A DNA stretch of 52,540 bases from Phenylobacterium sp. Root700 (GTDB lineage Bacteria > Pseudomonadota > Alphaproteobacteria > Caulobacterales > Caulobacteraceae): positions 1 to 52,540 of the forward strand of contig NZ_LMHT01000015.1 of NCBI RefSeq assembly GCF_001429025.1, given 5' to 3'. The notes beneath the pieces are model-generated. The model was not told where the DNA came from. It saw only the letters and a program-made list of their open reading frames with translations, and made no database searches. This document shows, piece by piece, positions 16,581-25,619 of the stretch (positions are counted from its first letter, which is position 1; the number at the start of each line of letters is the position of its first letter). The translations under genes were made by a program, and so were the position numbers.

Positions 16581-16676
16581 ATGCCCACGCTCTTCATCGC
16601 GTCCGCCGCCTGCGTGCTGGCGGCGATCGGCGTTTCCGCCTTCTTCGCCCTGCGCCGACCGGGACGTCGACATTGA
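16581..16676 (+). CDS. putative 31-residue single-span membrane protein
   Basis: The ATG at 16581 opens a 31-residue frame made of one hydrophobic helix (FIASAACVLAAIGVSAFFAL) followed by a positive tail RRPGRRH. This is a typical small bitopic membrane protein with its C-terminus predicted inside. Its TGA overlaps the TTG start of the next gene (TTGA), indicating translational coupling. The ribosome site is weak (CGAGACAAC). The existence of the gene is an inference from the architecture and the overlap. Confidence 0.5.
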   Translation: MPTLFIASAACVLAAIGVSAFFALRRPGRRH

Positions 16677-16912
16677 GTCCGGCCAAGCGCGCCACCGCGC
16701 CGGTCCGCACCTTCCGGGCCAGCCTGCGCGGCGGCGTGTGGGAAGTAACCCGCGACTACGTCTTCTACGGCGACTACCTGACCCGCGAGGAAGCGATCGA
16801 CGGCGCCTGCAAGGCGGCGCGCTCCGTCGAGGCGTCCGGCGGGTCGGCCCGCGTCATGGCGACACCCAGCGACACGCTCATCGCCCACCAAATTCCGCGC
16901 TTCAAGCCATGA
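16673..16912 (+). CDS. small DUF2188-like conserved protein
   Basis: A 79-residue protein starts at TTG 16673 (SPAKRATAPVRTF). The core GGVWEVTRDYVFYGDYLTRE is followed by EAIDGACKAARSVEASGG and a final beta strand around DTLIAHQ. This beta-beta-beta-alpha-beta pattern resembles DUF2188-type small proteins, which have no established function. The start overlaps the stop of the 31-residue membrane-protein frame, so the pair is probably one translational unit. The upstream extension of the frame is not supported. Confidence 0.6.
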   Translation: MSPAKRATAPVRTFRASLRGGVWEVTRDYVFYGDYLTREEAIDGACKAARSVEASGGSARVMATPSDTLIAHQIPRFKP

Positions 16913-17287
16913 GCGGCGGCGGCGCCCCCGAGGCCCCCGCGCCAGAGCCATGCACCGGCGTGCACGTCGTTGCACGCCAATGCGCACCCGCATCGGAAGG
17001 ACTACGTTAGATTGGCGTGGCAGCTCGGCGTCCACGCGTCGCCGAACGGGTGAGGCGCGAACGCTCGGAGTTTCGCGCCTCCAGCGTAGCGCCGTCCCTG
17101 GGGGGGCGGCGCCACGCACCCCCTCCCGAACCCCTTCATTCAAGCCCGTAGCTGCATCAAGACCGCGGGGCGCTTAGGCCTGCGGACCGGCTGGAAACCA
17201 GCGCTTGGGCGCGGCGCGCGGCCGCAAGGCGCATTCCAGGGCCTCTGCCCTATCGCGCACCGCGCCGAGTCCGGCTATTACGCGCGC
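16913..17287. other. 375-base intergenic region with two strong stem-loops
   Basis: No gene is convincing here. GGCGTGCA (16957-16964) pairs perfectly with TGCACGCC (16971-16978). GAGGCGCGAA (17052-17061) pairs perfectly with TTCGCGCCTC (17072-17081). Neither has a T run. A run of seven G and a C-rich tract follow around 17100-17130. The region may hold the purL promoter or leader, a terminator for the small genes, or an unrecognised small RNA. Confidence 0.4.
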
Positions 17288-19489
17288 ATGAGCGCTCAGC
17301 CTGCAAAGACCCTCCGCGAAACCGCCGCCGAGTACGGCCTGAAGTCGGAAGAATACGACGTCATCCTGCAACGCCTGAACCGGGAGCCGAACCCAGTCGA
17401 ACTGGGCGTGTTCTCGGTGATGTGGAGCGAGCACTGCTCCTACAAATCCAGCAAGAAGCACCTGGGCAAGTTCCCGACCACGGGACCCCGCGTGATCTGC
17501 GGACCAGGTGAGAACGCCGGCGTCATCGACATCGGCGACGGCCAGGCCTGCATCTTCAAGATGGAGAGCCACAACCACCCGTCCTACATCGAGCCCTATC
17601 AGGGCGCGGCGACCGGCGTCGGCGGCATCATGCGCGACGTCTTCACCATGGGCGCGCGCCCCATCGCCCTGCTGAACGCCCTGCGTTTCGGCGATCCCAG
17701 CCATCCGAAGACCAAGCGCCTGGTGTCGGGCGTGGTCAGCGGCATCGGCGGCTACGGCAACTGCGTGGGCGTGCCCACCGTGGCCGGCGAAACCAATTTC
17801 CATCGCGGCTATGACGGCAACATCCTGGTCAACGCCATGTGCGTGGGCCTGGCCGACGCCGACAAGATCTTCTACTCGGCCGCCCCGGCCGCCGGCCTGC
17901 CGGTCGTGTACTTCGGTTCGAAAACCGGCCGCGACGGCATCCACGGCGCGACCATGGCCTCGGCCGAGTTCGACGACGCCTCCGACGAAAAGCGCCCGAC
18001 CGTCCAGGTCGGCGACCCCTTCGCCGAAAAGCTGCTGATCGAAGCCACCCTGGAGCTGATGGCTTCGGGCGCGGTGGCCGCCATCCAGGACATGGGCGCG
18101 GCGGGCCTCACCTCGTCGTCGGTCGAGATGGCCGGCAAGGGCGGGGTCGGCATCGAGCTCAACCTCGACATGGTGCCCCAGCGCGAAGACGGCATGAGCG
18201 CCTATGAGATGATGCTGTCGGAAAGCCAGGAGCGCATGCTGGCGATCCTGAAACCCGGCCGTGAGGCCGACGGCCAGCGCATCTTCGAGAAGTGGGGCCT
18301 GGACGCCGCCACCATCGGGATCACCACCGACACCGGCCACATGGTGCTGAAGCACCAGGGCGAGATCGTCTGCGACGTGCCGCTGGCCCCGTTGTTCGAC
18401 GACGCCCCGCTGTATGATCGTCCGTGGGTCGCGACCCCGGCCCAGCCGCGCCTCACCGCAGCCGAGGTTCCGGCGCCCGCCGACTACGCCGGCGCGGTGC
18501 TGAAGCTGATGAGCGCGCCGGACATGGCCTCCAAGCGCTGGCTGTGGGAGCAGTACGATCGCCACGTCATGGCCGACACCCTGGAGGACAGCGCCACCGG
18601 CGCCGACGCCGGGATCGTGCGCGTGCATGGCTCCAGGAAGGCCCTTGCGGTCACCTCCGACTGCACCCCGCGCTATGTGCTGAACGACGCCTATGAGGGC
18701 GGCAAGCAGGTGGTCGCCGAAGCCTGGCGCAACCTGACCGCGGTCGGCGCAGATCCGATCGCCATCACCGACAACCTGAACTTCGGCAACCCCGAGCGCC
18801 CCGAGATCATGGGCCAGATCGTCCGCGCCATCGAAGGCATGGCCGAAGCCTGCCGGGCGCTCGACTTCCCGGTCGTGAGCGGCAACGTCTCGCTCTACAA
18901 CGAGACCAACGGCCAGGCCATTCCGCCGACCCCGACGGTCGGCGCCGTGGGCCTGATCCCCGACTATGCGCGCCGCGCCGACTTCGCGGGCATGAAGGCG
19001 GGCGACGCCCTGGTGCTGGTGGGCGACACCACCGGCGAGCTGGGCGCCAGCATGTACCTGCGTGAAATCGTCGGTCGTGAGGACGGCGCCCCGCCGCCGG
19101 TCGATCTGGCGCAGGAGCGCAAGGTCGGCGACATCATCCGAAACTTGATTCTCTCGGGCCAAGTCACTGTCGTGCATGACCTTTCGGATGGCGGCCTGAT
19201 CGCCGCCGCCGCCGAGATGGCGCTGGCCTCCAAGCTCGGCCTCAACCTGACAGCGCCGGAAGGCGTCGCCGTTCACGCCGCCCTGTTCGGCGAGGACCAG
19301 GCCCGTTACCTGATCGCCGTGAGCGACCCGGCGGCCGTGCTGGACGCCGCCAAGGCGGCTGGTGTGACAGCCAGTGTGATCGGCCAGGCCGGTGGCGATG
19401 ACATCGCCGTCGAGGGCCTGTTCGCCCTGCCGCTCGCCAAGCTCCGGGACGCTCACGAGGGCTGGATGCCGGCCTATATGGGCGGCTAG
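17288..19489 (+). CDS. purL: phosphoribosylformylglycinamidine synthase subunit PurL
   Basis: The 733-residue small-type FGAM synthase makes FGAM from FGAR, ATP and ammonia in purine synthesis. It contains the N-terminal [12 protein letters not shown], the Gly-rich ATP-binding [39 protein letters not shown], and the second-half repeat DNLNFGNPE. The length is normal for the type that works with separate PurS (4205) and PurQ (4888). In many alphaproteobacteria purL follows purQ directly and precedes bolA and grxD; here those partners lie about 12 kb on either side or less. The start is the ATG at 17288 with only a weak ribosome site. Confidence 0.97.
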   Translation: MSAQPAKTLRETAAEYGLKSEEYDVILQRLNREPNPVELGVFSVMWSEHCSYKSSKKHLGKFPTTGPRVICGPGENAGVIDIGDGQACIFKMESHNHPSYIEPYQGAATGVGGIMRDVFTMGARPIALLNALRFGDPSHPKTKRLVSGVVSGIGGYGNCVGVPTVAGETNFHRGYDGNILVNAMCVGLADADKIFYSAAPAAGLPVVYFGSKTGRDGIHGATMASAEFDDASDEKRPTVQVGDPFAEKLLIEATLELMASGAVAAIQDMGAAGLTSSSVEMAGKGGVGIELNLDMVPQREDGMSAYEMMLSESQERMLAILKPGREADGQRIFEKWGLDAATIGITTDTGHMVLKHQGEIVCDVPLAPLFDDAPLYDRPWVATPAQPRLTAAEVPAPADYAGAVLKLMSAPDMASKRWLWEQYDRHVMADTLEDSATGADAGIVRVHGSRKALAVTSDCTPRYVLNDAYEGGKQVVAEAWRNLTAVGADPIAITDNLNFGNPERPEIMGQIVRAIEGMAEACRALDFPVVSGNVSLYNETNGQAIPPTPTVGAVGLIPDYARRADFAGMKAGDALVLVGDTTGELGASMYLREIVGREDGAPPPVDLAQERKVGDIIRNLILSGQVTVVHDLSDGGLIAAAAEMALASKLGLNLTAPEGVAVHAALFGEDQARYLIAVSDPAAVLDAAKAAGVTASVIGQAGGDDIAVEGLFALPLAKLRDAHEGWMPAYMGG

Positions 19490-19501
19490 GACACATTAAA
19501 A

Positions 19502-19528
19502 CCGGCGGCCGATTGGATCGGCCGCCGG
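19502..19528 (-). terminator. strong hairpin between purL and the PEP-CTERM gene
   Basis: CCGGCGGCCGA pairs perfectly with TCGGCCGCCGG around a five-base loop. On the minus strand it is followed by TTTTAATG, so it best terminates the minus-strand PEP-CTERM gene. It may also end purL transcripts. Confidence 0.75.
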
Positions 19529-19560
19529 CGCTCTATCTCTGCCTTATGCTCGACGTCCGC

Positions 19561-20421
19561 CTAGACGGCCCGCGACGTCGACGGCCGCGCCCGGTTCGAC
19601 CGGATCGCCGCGCCCAGACCAAAGAAGCCGATAATCATCATCGCCCAAGTCGCCGGCTCAGGAACCGCGCTCACGGGCGGAATCACCGGAGGCGTCACGA
19701 CCGGCGGCTCCGGCGTGACCGGCGGTATCGGCGGACCTGGTGGGATCAGCGGCACGACGGGCGGCCCGACCGGCGGAACCGGGGGACCAACAGGCGGAAC
19801 GGGGGGACCGACAGGCGGCTCGACCGGCGGAACCGGAGTCTCTCCGCCGCCGCCGGGCGGTTGACCACCGCCACCGCCACCACCACCGCCGCCGCCAAAG
19901 CCGCCGCCACCCGGACCGCCCGGACCACCGAAGCCAATCGGCCAGCCGGCGCCTGGAGCGCCTAGAGCCGGAGCGCCTTCGTTGGCGGCGAGTTGGGTGG
20001 GCGCAAGCTCGCCCACGGGTTCGGGCCCGGCGATCTCGTCCAGCAAGCGCTGGGCGGCGGGTTTCGCCTCCGGCGGCAGGGCTGTCTGGATCGACGGCGC
20101 GCGGTCGCAGTCGATCGAAGGCGCCGGAGGCAGGGCCCCGGTGCGCATCTCATAGGAGGACTCGAGAAGCTGTTTCGACGGAAGCGCCGGCTTCGCGGCC
20201 GCCACGATCAGGCGAGCCTTGCGGACGACCGGCTTACGGACGTGGTGCACAGGGGTCGTGGCGCGAACTGCGGGCTTGCGAACGGTCGGGCGAGCCTTTG
20301 GCGGCGCAGCCGGCCGAGCGTCGAACGCGCGAACCTTCGGGAAACAATCCTCGGCGGCGGCGGGTCCGACAACGGTCATCCCCAACAAAGCGCCTGCCAC
20401 TACATAACGAGATAAAGCCAT
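19561..20421 (-). CDS. Gly/Pro-repeat PEPxxWA-CTERM exported protein
   Basis: The 286-residue protein starts at ATG 20421 with a signal peptide (ALSRYVVAGALLGMTVVGPAAA) behind GGAACGGAG. A basic Ala/Pro/Arg segment follows, then a Gly-rich block (GGPGGPGGGGFGGGG) and a Pro/Val/Gly repeat (about four PPVGPPVPP units). It ends in the sorting signal VPEPATWAMMIIGF with a membrane helix and an Arg-containing tail. Such a layout suggests a structural or extracellular-matrix protein that is anchored and then cleaved by an exosortase-type enzyme. The repeated DNA is simple GGC/CCG coding sequence and could vary in length. There is no enzymatic domain. Confidence 0.82.
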   Translation of the reverse strand: MALSRYVVAGALLGMTVVGPAAAEDCFPKVRAFDARPAAPPKARPTVRKPAVRATTPVHHVRKPVVRKARLIVAAAKPALPSKQLLESSYEMRTGALPPAPSIDCDRAPSIQTALPPEAKPAAQRLLDEIAGPEPVGELAPTQLAANEGAPALGAPGAGWPIGFGGPGGPGGGGFGGGGGGGGGGGQPPGGGGETPVPPVEPPVGPPVPPVGPPVPPVGPPVVPLIPPGPPIPPVTPEPPVVTPPVIPPVSAVPEPATWAMMIIGFFGLGAAIRSNRARPSTSRAV

Positions 20422-20736
20422 GGCTCCGTTCCACACACGACGAGATATCGGGTGATATCCATGTACAAATACGTTCGTTCCGAGCGACCCCACCCAAGGA
20501 GCGGCGAGGTCGTCGCCCGGACGGCTGTACTTAGTACGGACAGCACCCAAGCTTAGATGTTCTGTAGAGCAACATAGGCGCCACGAGAACCGGCGCCAGA
20601 AACGAACCTTGTAAACAATTGTATTGTTGGCGGAAAAATCGCCAGCACGGCGAAATCGCGGCTAGTTTTCGGCGATGATCAGCTCAAACGCGCCGCTCAG
20701 ATCCGCGAATCTGCACGACGATGGCCGCGATGCGAT
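20422..20736. other. 315-base intergenic region with short inverted repeats
   Basis: This stretch lies upstream of the Gly/Pro-repeat gene and downstream of the CAP-domain gene, both on the minus strand. It contains two GATATC sites four bases apart (20444-20459) and the inverted repeat GGCGCC...GGCGCC (20577-20597). An AT-rich spot around 20610-20640 could hold the promoter of the repeat gene. I see no gene and no clear terminator. Confidence 0.4.
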
Positions 20737-21393
20737 CTATTCGGCGCTCTGCCCTGGGCGATCGTGCCGTTTTGGGGACGGCCCCGCGGCCGACGAGCCC
20801 CCGAAGTCCATCACACACATGGTGGAATAGTCCCGATGCGGGCCGCAACTGACGCCGACCGCCTCGAAGCTGGCATGGAAGATGTTGTGGCGGTGGCCGC
20901 GGCTCGGCACGCCGCTGTCGATGATGAGTTCGCGCACGGTGTCGGCCGCCGTCGGCGGGCCATAGGCGATGTTCTCAGCCGCGATCGCGGGCTGGACACC
21001 ATGACGCCGCAGCCGATCGTAGAAGCGCTCTCCGTCGGGCCCGCTGTGACCGATATGGCCGCCCGGACCCTGGACCTCGACATGTTCAAGCGCCGCGGCG
21101 GCCAGCTTGTCGTCCGGCTGCAGGGGCGGCAAAGGCGATTGGCGCTGGAGAGCCTCGATGGCTTCGGCGCGCGCCTCCGGGTCGTCCGGCTGGCCGCCTG
21201 CCTGGAGCGAACGCCCCCAGTCGGTGATCGGTTGAAGCATCAGCCGCCGGGCATATTCCTGCGGGTAGGCCCGCGCGAAATTGATCTCGGCCAGGATCGC
21301 ATCTTCCATCGGTCCGGCGAACGCCGTCGGGGCCGTGAAGGTCAGCGCGACGCCAACCAGAAGTCCCGCATATGTCGGAAAACGAAGATGCAA
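20737..21393 (-). CDS. exported CAP (SCP-like) domain protein
   Basis: The 218-residue protein has a signal peptide (LLVGVALTFTAPTAFA) and a CAP domain. It shows the N-terminal AILAEINFARAYPQEYARRL helix, the His-containing HIGHSGPDGERFYDRLRRHG and AENIAYG segments, and the late SGVPSRGHRHNIFHASFEAVG. Bacterial CAP proteins are secreted and of mostly unknown activity; some bind lipids or have protease-like roles. It ends in a short basic tail. Upstream is an AT-rich intergenic stretch shared with the divergent DsbA-like gene. Confidence 0.87.
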   Translation of the reverse strand: MHLRFPTYAGLLVGVALTFTAPTAFAGPMEDAILAEINFARAYPQEYARRLMLQPITDWGRSLQAGGQPDDPEARAEAIEALQRQSPLPPLQPDDKLAAAALEHVEVQGPGGHIGHSGPDGERFYDRLRRHGVQPAIAAENIAYGPPTAADTVRELIIDSGVPSRGHRHNIFHASFEAVGVSCGPHRDYSTMCVMDFGGSSAAGPSPKRHDRPGQSAE

Positions 21394-21693
21394 CTTGACC
21401 GCCCGCCAGATGATTTGACAGGCCTATCGTGCGACTTTCGCGTGTAAACGTTCCTAAGTTTGTTGGTTGATTAATACAGTTAAAAATTCACAAACACGAT
21501 TGAGTTCGCACAGAATCCACGAAATTCGAACAAATACATCACCACGACTTAAAATATATACTCGCATAACCCACGATCACTATCGTTAATTTGGTTTGTA
21601 AACTTGAGACGCGACAAGCATCGCCAACATGTTACGCAAACAACGCTGCACTCCCCCGCCGCGCCGCCACCGCTTTCATCCTTTTCGGACAAC
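21394..21693. other. AT-rich intergenic region between divergent genes
   Basis: About 300 bases with an A+T content far above the rest of the window, for example around 21440-21610. It includes TTAA-TACAG-TTAA near 21470 and several AT tracts. It separates the CAP-protein gene (minus) and the DsbA-like lipoprotein (plus), so it probably holds both promoters. The open frames crossing it have no family resemblance. Foreign origin or a nucleoid-protein binding region is possible. Confidence 0.5.
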
Positions 21694-22446
21694 ATGCTGC
21701 TCAGAACGCTAACCGCCGGCCTCGCCTGCACGCTCCTCCTGGCTGGCTGTGAGCGCCAGAAGGATGAAGCTTTCGAAGGCCAGGTGCGGGCCTATCTGCT
21801 GGCCCACCCCGAGGTCCTTCAGGAAGCGGCCGTCAAGCTGCGGCAGAAGCGGGCCCTGGCCGCCGCCGGGGCGCTGAAGCGCGCCCAGGCGCGCCTGGAG
21901 CGGGACCCGCGCGATCTGGTCGCCAACCCGGATGGCGGCGTCACGGTCGTGCAGTTCTTCGATTACCGGGACACCTACTGCCGGGCGGTGGCCCCAGAGG
22001 TCCTGAAGCTGATCGCCGAGAACCCCGACGTCCGGTTTGTCTTCAAGGAGCACCCGGTCTTCGGCAGCGCCTCGGACGCCGCGGCCAAGGCGGCCCTGAC
22101 CCCGCAAGGCAAGGCCAAGGGCCTGGAGCTCTATCGCAGCCTGATGAGCCTGAAGACGCTGACCGACGCGCGGCTCGACACCGCCATCCGCGCCGCCGGC
22201 CTCAATCCGCAGGAGGTTCGCGAGGCGATGGGCGAGCGCGCCATCACCCAGCAGATCGCCGACACCCGCGCCCTGGCCGCGGAGATCCAGGTCAAGGGAA
22301 CCCCGACCTTCGTGGTCGGCGGCCAGATGATCCAGGGCGCGGATGTCGACCAGCTGCGCCAGGCGATCAAGCGCGCCAAGAGCATGTCCTATCAGGCCCT
22401 GGCCGATGCGCCGGCGATGAGCACCCTGCCCGCCGCCCCGCGCTAA
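21694..22446 (+). CDS. DsbA-family lipoprotein lacking the first active-site cysteine
   Basis: About 250 residues with a lipobox (LACTLLLAGC), so it is probably membrane-anchored in the periplasm. The DsbA/Com1-like thioredoxin domain has VTVVQFFDYRDTYCRAVAPE, where relatives read FFDYRCGYC. The CxxC is therefore DxxC: the nucleophilic first Cys is Asp and only the second Cys remains. The cis-Pro motif VKGTPTFVVGG is intact, as is the helical insertion. The usual disulphide exchange should be impossible, so a chaperone, monothiol or binding role is inferred. The ATG at 21694 starts the signal; the upstream frame is AT-rich and unlikely to be coding. It is convergent with the CinA gene, three bases apart. 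Confidence 0.87.
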   Translation: MLLRTLTAGLACTLLLAGCERQKDEAFEGQVRAYLLAHPEVLQEAAVKLRQKRALAAAGALKRAQARLERDPRDLVANPDGGVTVVQFFDYRDTYCRAVAPEVLKLIAENPDVRFVFKEHPVFGSASDAAAKAALTPQGKAKGLELYRSLMSLKTLTDARLDTAIRAAGLNPQEVREAMGERAITQQIADTRALAAEIQVKGTPTFVVGGQMIQGADVDQLRQAIKRAKSMSYQALADAPAMSTLPAAPR

Positions 22447-22449
22447 CGG

Positions 22450-22929
22450 CTAGTCCGTCGCCTTGGTCAGCAGTTGCAGCGCGGCCGCGGCGAAGGCCCG
22501 CATGTTCTCCAGCCGGTCGCTCTCGCCGGTCTCGATGGTCATGGCGAAGTCCATCGGCCCGGCGATGGCCACGCAGGTGTGCCCGGCGGCGTCGCCGTAG
22601 GGATTGCCGGTCGGCCCGGCCGCGCCGGTTTCCGACAACCCCCAGGTCGCCCCGAACCGCTCGCGCACCGTGCGGGCCAGCAGCAGGGCGTAGGGCTCGC
22701 TGGCCGAGCGCATGCCGCTCAGCGCCTCCTTCGGGATATCCATCAGCAGGACACGGGCCTTGGGCGTGTAGACCACGCCCCCGCCCAGGAAATAGGCCGA
22801 GGCGCCCGGCACGCCGAGCAGCGCCGCCGAGATCAGCCCGCCCGACGAGCTCTCGGCGACCGCCACGGTCTCCTTACGGTCCTTCAACCGCCGCCCAAGG
22901 ATCTCCGCCTGCGCCATCAGGACCTGCAT
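22450..22929 (-). CDS. CinA C-terminal family protein (nicotinamide-nucleotide amidase-like)
   Basis: A roughly 159-residue stand-alone CinA C-terminal domain, the PncC type that deamidates NMN to NaMN for NAD recycling. Signatures are VAVAESSSGGLISAALLGVPGAS in two parts, FLGGGVVYTPKAR and WGLSETGAAGPTG. The ATG at 22929 has a GGAGCGACGAG site. The N-terminal molybdopterin-like domain of full CinA is absent, as is usual for PncC. It lies downstream of metE on the same strand, with about 110 bases between, and may share its transcript. Confidence 0.85.
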   Translation of the reverse strand: MQVLMAQAEILGRRLKDRKETVAVAESSSGGLISAALLGVPGASAYFLGGGVVYTPKARVLLMDIPKEALSGMRSASEPYALLLARTVRERFGATWGLSETGAAGPTGNPYGDAAGHTCVAIAGPMDFAMTIETGESDRLENMRAFAAAALQLLTKATD

Positions 22930-23041
22930 CTCGTCGCTCCATCGCCTACCGTCACATCTGACCAGACCTTGGCGACCCCGCCGGGCGGTGTCCATCGGCG
23001 TCGAAGGACGCGCGGCCGGGGAACCGGCCGCGCGCCGTCCG

Positions 23042-25357
23042 TCAGGCGGCCGGTTCGCGCAGGCGGCGCGCGGCCGTCACCATGTTGACCAGGGCCGGGC
23101 GCACCTCCTCCCACTTACGGGTCTTCAGGCCGCAATCGGGATTGACCCACAGCTGGTCGGGGGCGAGCCGTTCGCCGGCCTTGCGCAGCAGCTCGACCAT
23201 CTCCTCGACGGTGGGCGTGCGCGGCGCGTGGATGTCGTAGACGCCCGGCCCGATCTCGTTCGGGTACCCGCCGCCGGAGAAGGCCTCCAGCAGCTCCATC
23301 TGCGAGCGCGCGGTCTCGATGGAGATGACATCGGCGTCCATGGCCGCGATGGCCTCGATGATGTCGTTGAAGTCCGAGTAGCACATGTGGGTGTGGATCT
23401 GGGTCTCGTCGCGCACCCCGCTGACCGCCAGCCGGAAACACCCGATCGCCCAGCCGAGATAGACCGGCCAATCGGCCCGTTGCAGCGGCAGGCCTTCACG
23501 CAGCGCCGCCTCGTCCACCTGGATGATCTTGGCGCCCGCCGCCTCGAGGTCGACGACCTCGTCGCGCAGCGCCAGCGCGATCTGCCGGCAGGTCTGGCTG
23601 CGAGAGATATCGTCGCGGACGAACGACCACTGCAGGATCGTGACCGGCCCGGTCAGCATGCCCTTCATCGGCAGATCGGTCAGCGACTGGGCGTAGGCCC
23701 ACCAGCCGACGGTCATCGGCGCCGGCCGCGAGATGTCGCCGAAGATGATCGGCGGCCGCACGCAGCGCGAGCCGTAGGACTGCACCCAGGCGTTCTGGGT
23801 GAAGGCGAAGCCTGACAGGCGCTCGCCGAAATACTGGACCATGTCGTTACGTTCGAACTCGCCGTGGACCAGCACGTCCAGCCCGATCTCCTCCTGCCAG
23901 CGTACGGCGTCCAGCGTCTCGGCGCGCAGGAAGGCGTCGTAGTCGGCGTCGCTGAGCGCGCGCTTGTCGTGGGCCGCCCTGGCCTTGCGCACCCCTTGCG
24001 TCTGCGGGAATGAGCCGATGGTGGTGGTGGGATAGGCCGGCAGGTTCAGCCGCGCGGCCTGCGCCGCCCGGCGCTCGGAAAAGTCACCCTCGCGCCGCGC
24101 CATCCGCGGCGTCACCGCGTGCACCCGGGCCTGGACCGCCGGGTCGTGGATCTTTGGCGAGCTACGGCGCGACGCCACGGCGGCGTCGGAGGCTTCAAGC
24201 TCGGCGCGGACGGCGCTGCGCCCCTCATTGAGGCCGCGCCGCAGCACGTCCAGCTCCTCGACCTTCTGGGCGGCGAAGGCCAACCACCCGCGAACATCGG
24301 GGTCCAGGGCGCTCTCCTGGGCCAGGTCGAGCGGGGTGTGCAGCAGCGAGCAGGACGGCGCGAGGATCAGGCCGCGCCGCTCGGCCGCCGCCGGCTCGAG
24401 CCGTTGCAGCAGGTTGGAGAGGTTGGCCCGCCAGATGTTGCGGCCGTCGACGACGCCGAGCGACAAGGTCAGGTCGGCCGGCGCCTGGGCCAGCGCATCG
24501 GCCAACTGGCCCGGCGCCCGCACCAGGTCGAGGTGCAGCCCGCTGACCGGCAAGGTGACCGCCGTAGACAGATTGGGACCCAGACCGCCGAAATAGGTGG
24601 TCAGCATGATCTTCAGCCCCGGCGCGGCGTCGGCCAGGACGCCGTAAGCCCTGCGAAGGGCGGCCCGCTCGACGTTGGTCAGGTCCAGCACCAGGCAGGG
24701 CTCGTCGAGTTGCACGCTCTCAGCGCCGGCGGCCGCCAGGCGGCGGAGCAGTTCGGCATAGACCGGCAGCACCCCGTCCAGCAGCGACAGCGGATCAAGC
24801 CCGTCCTGCGTCGCCTTGCCGAGCTTGAGATAGCTGACCGGCCCGACCAGCACCGGACGCGTCGTCACGCCCAGGGCCTTGGCCTCCAGGAACGCGTCGA
24901 CCGGCTTAGTGGAGGTCAGTTCGAACGTCTGGCCGGGCGACAGACGCGGGACGACATAGTGGTAGTTGGTGTCGAACCACTTGGTCATCTCCTGGGCCGG
25001 CAGGTCGCCGCCGTGGGCGTGGCTGTGGCCGGCGCATGCCTCGATCACCGCGCCGCGCCCGCGCGCCATGGCGAAGTAGGTTTCGAGCGGAGTTCCCACG
25101 GCGCGATAGGCTTGCGGGACCGCGCCCAGCACAGCGCTCATGTCCAGCACGTGGTCGTAGAGCGAGAAGTCGTTCGACGGGACGTGGTCGACGCCGAGCG
25201 AGCGCTGGCGCGACCAGGCGCCGGCCCGCAGGGCGCGCGCCTCGTCCTCCAGCGTCTCGGCGCTGGATTTACCGGACCAGTAGCGCTCCAGGGCGAACTT
25301 CAGTTCGCGGCGCGGGCCGATGCGGGGAAAGCCCAGGGTGGCGATGGTGACAGGCAT
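23042..25357 (-). CDS. metE: cobalamin-independent methionine synthase
   Basis: The 771-residue enzyme moves a methyl group from methyltetrahydrofolate-glutamate to homocysteine without B12. The N-terminal half begins MPVTIATLGFPRIGPRRELK. The C-terminal half has the zinc ligands in HTHMCYSDF and NPDCGLKTR and the catalytic segment VHGEFERNDMVQYFGE. The length is standard. A long leader precedes it with a cobalamin riboswitch, which should shut it off when B12 is plentiful. This implies that the organism also has a B12-dependent MetH, which is not in the window. Confidence 0.97.
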   Translation of the reverse strand: MPVTIATLGFPRIGPRRELKFALERYWSGKSSAETLEDEARALRAGAWSRQRSLGVDHVPSNDFSLYDHVLDMSAVLGAVPQAYRAVGTPLETYFAMARGRGAVIEACAGHSHAHGGDLPAQEMTKWFDTNYHYVVPRLSPGQTFELTSTKPVDAFLEAKALGVTTRPVLVGPVSYLKLGKATQDGLDPLSLLDGVLPVYAELLRRLAAAGAESVQLDEPCLVLDLTNVERAALRRAYGVLADAAPGLKIMLTTYFGGLGPNLSTAVTLPVSGLHLDLVRAPGQLADALAQAPADLTLSLGVVDGRNIWRANLSNLLQRLEPAAAERRGLILAPSCSLLHTPLDLAQESALDPDVRGWLAFAAQKVEELDVLRRGLNEGRSAVRAELEASDAAVASRRSSPKIHDPAVQARVHAVTPRMARREGDFSERRAAQAARLNLPAYPTTTIGSFPQTQGVRKARAAHDKRALSDADYDAFLRAETLDAVRWQEEIGLDVLVHGEFERNDMVQYFGERLSGFAFTQNAWVQSYGSRCVRPPIIFGDISRPAPMTVGWWAYAQSLTDLPMKGMLTGPVTILQWSFVRDDISRSQTCRQIALALRDEVVDLEAAGAKIIQVDEAALREGLPLQRADWPVYLGWAIGCFRLAVSGVRDETQIHTHMCYSDFNDIIEAIAAMDADVISIETARSQMELLEAFSGGGYPNEIGPGVYDIHAPRTPTVEEMVELLRKAGERLAPDQLWVNPDCGLKTRKWEEVRPALVNMVTAARRLREPAA

Positions 25358-25619
25358 GAGTGGTCCTCCACCGGCGGCGCGAGGCGGCCGGTCTGCTTGG
25401 AATGGCGATGGAAGTCGGAAGGCGGTCTGGCTTCGGGCCGGTCGTCAGGGACCGGCCACGCGCATTCGCTCGCGACGGAAGGACGGCGGCAGGTAGGTCA
25501 TCGGCTCAAAACCCCAGTAAGCCGGGGGAGCAGCCAGGCGGACGCCAGCGCGCGCGGACACGCCAAGGCGGCCGCGACATGCAGCGACCGTCAGGACACC
25601 CCGCCCGAGGACGTTATCT

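Noticed and set aside
17174..19456. A 760-residue open frame antisense to purL
   Set aside because: It is the shadow frame of a GC-rich gene, with no ribosome site, signal or family motif, and purL is certain.
19740..19900. A CRISPR-like or tandem DNA repeat
   Set aside because: The repeat is coding simple sequence for Pro/Val/Gly in the PEP-CTERM gene, with no spacer structure.
21440..21610. Replication origin or CtrA sites in the AT-rich region
   Set aside because: The TTAA spacing is five, not the seven of CtrA boxes, and there are no clear DnaA boxes or origin genes nearby.
21549..21731. A 60-residue minus-strand gene in the AT-rich region
   Set aside because: It overlaps the signal peptide of the DsbA-like gene, lacks a ribosome site and matches no family.
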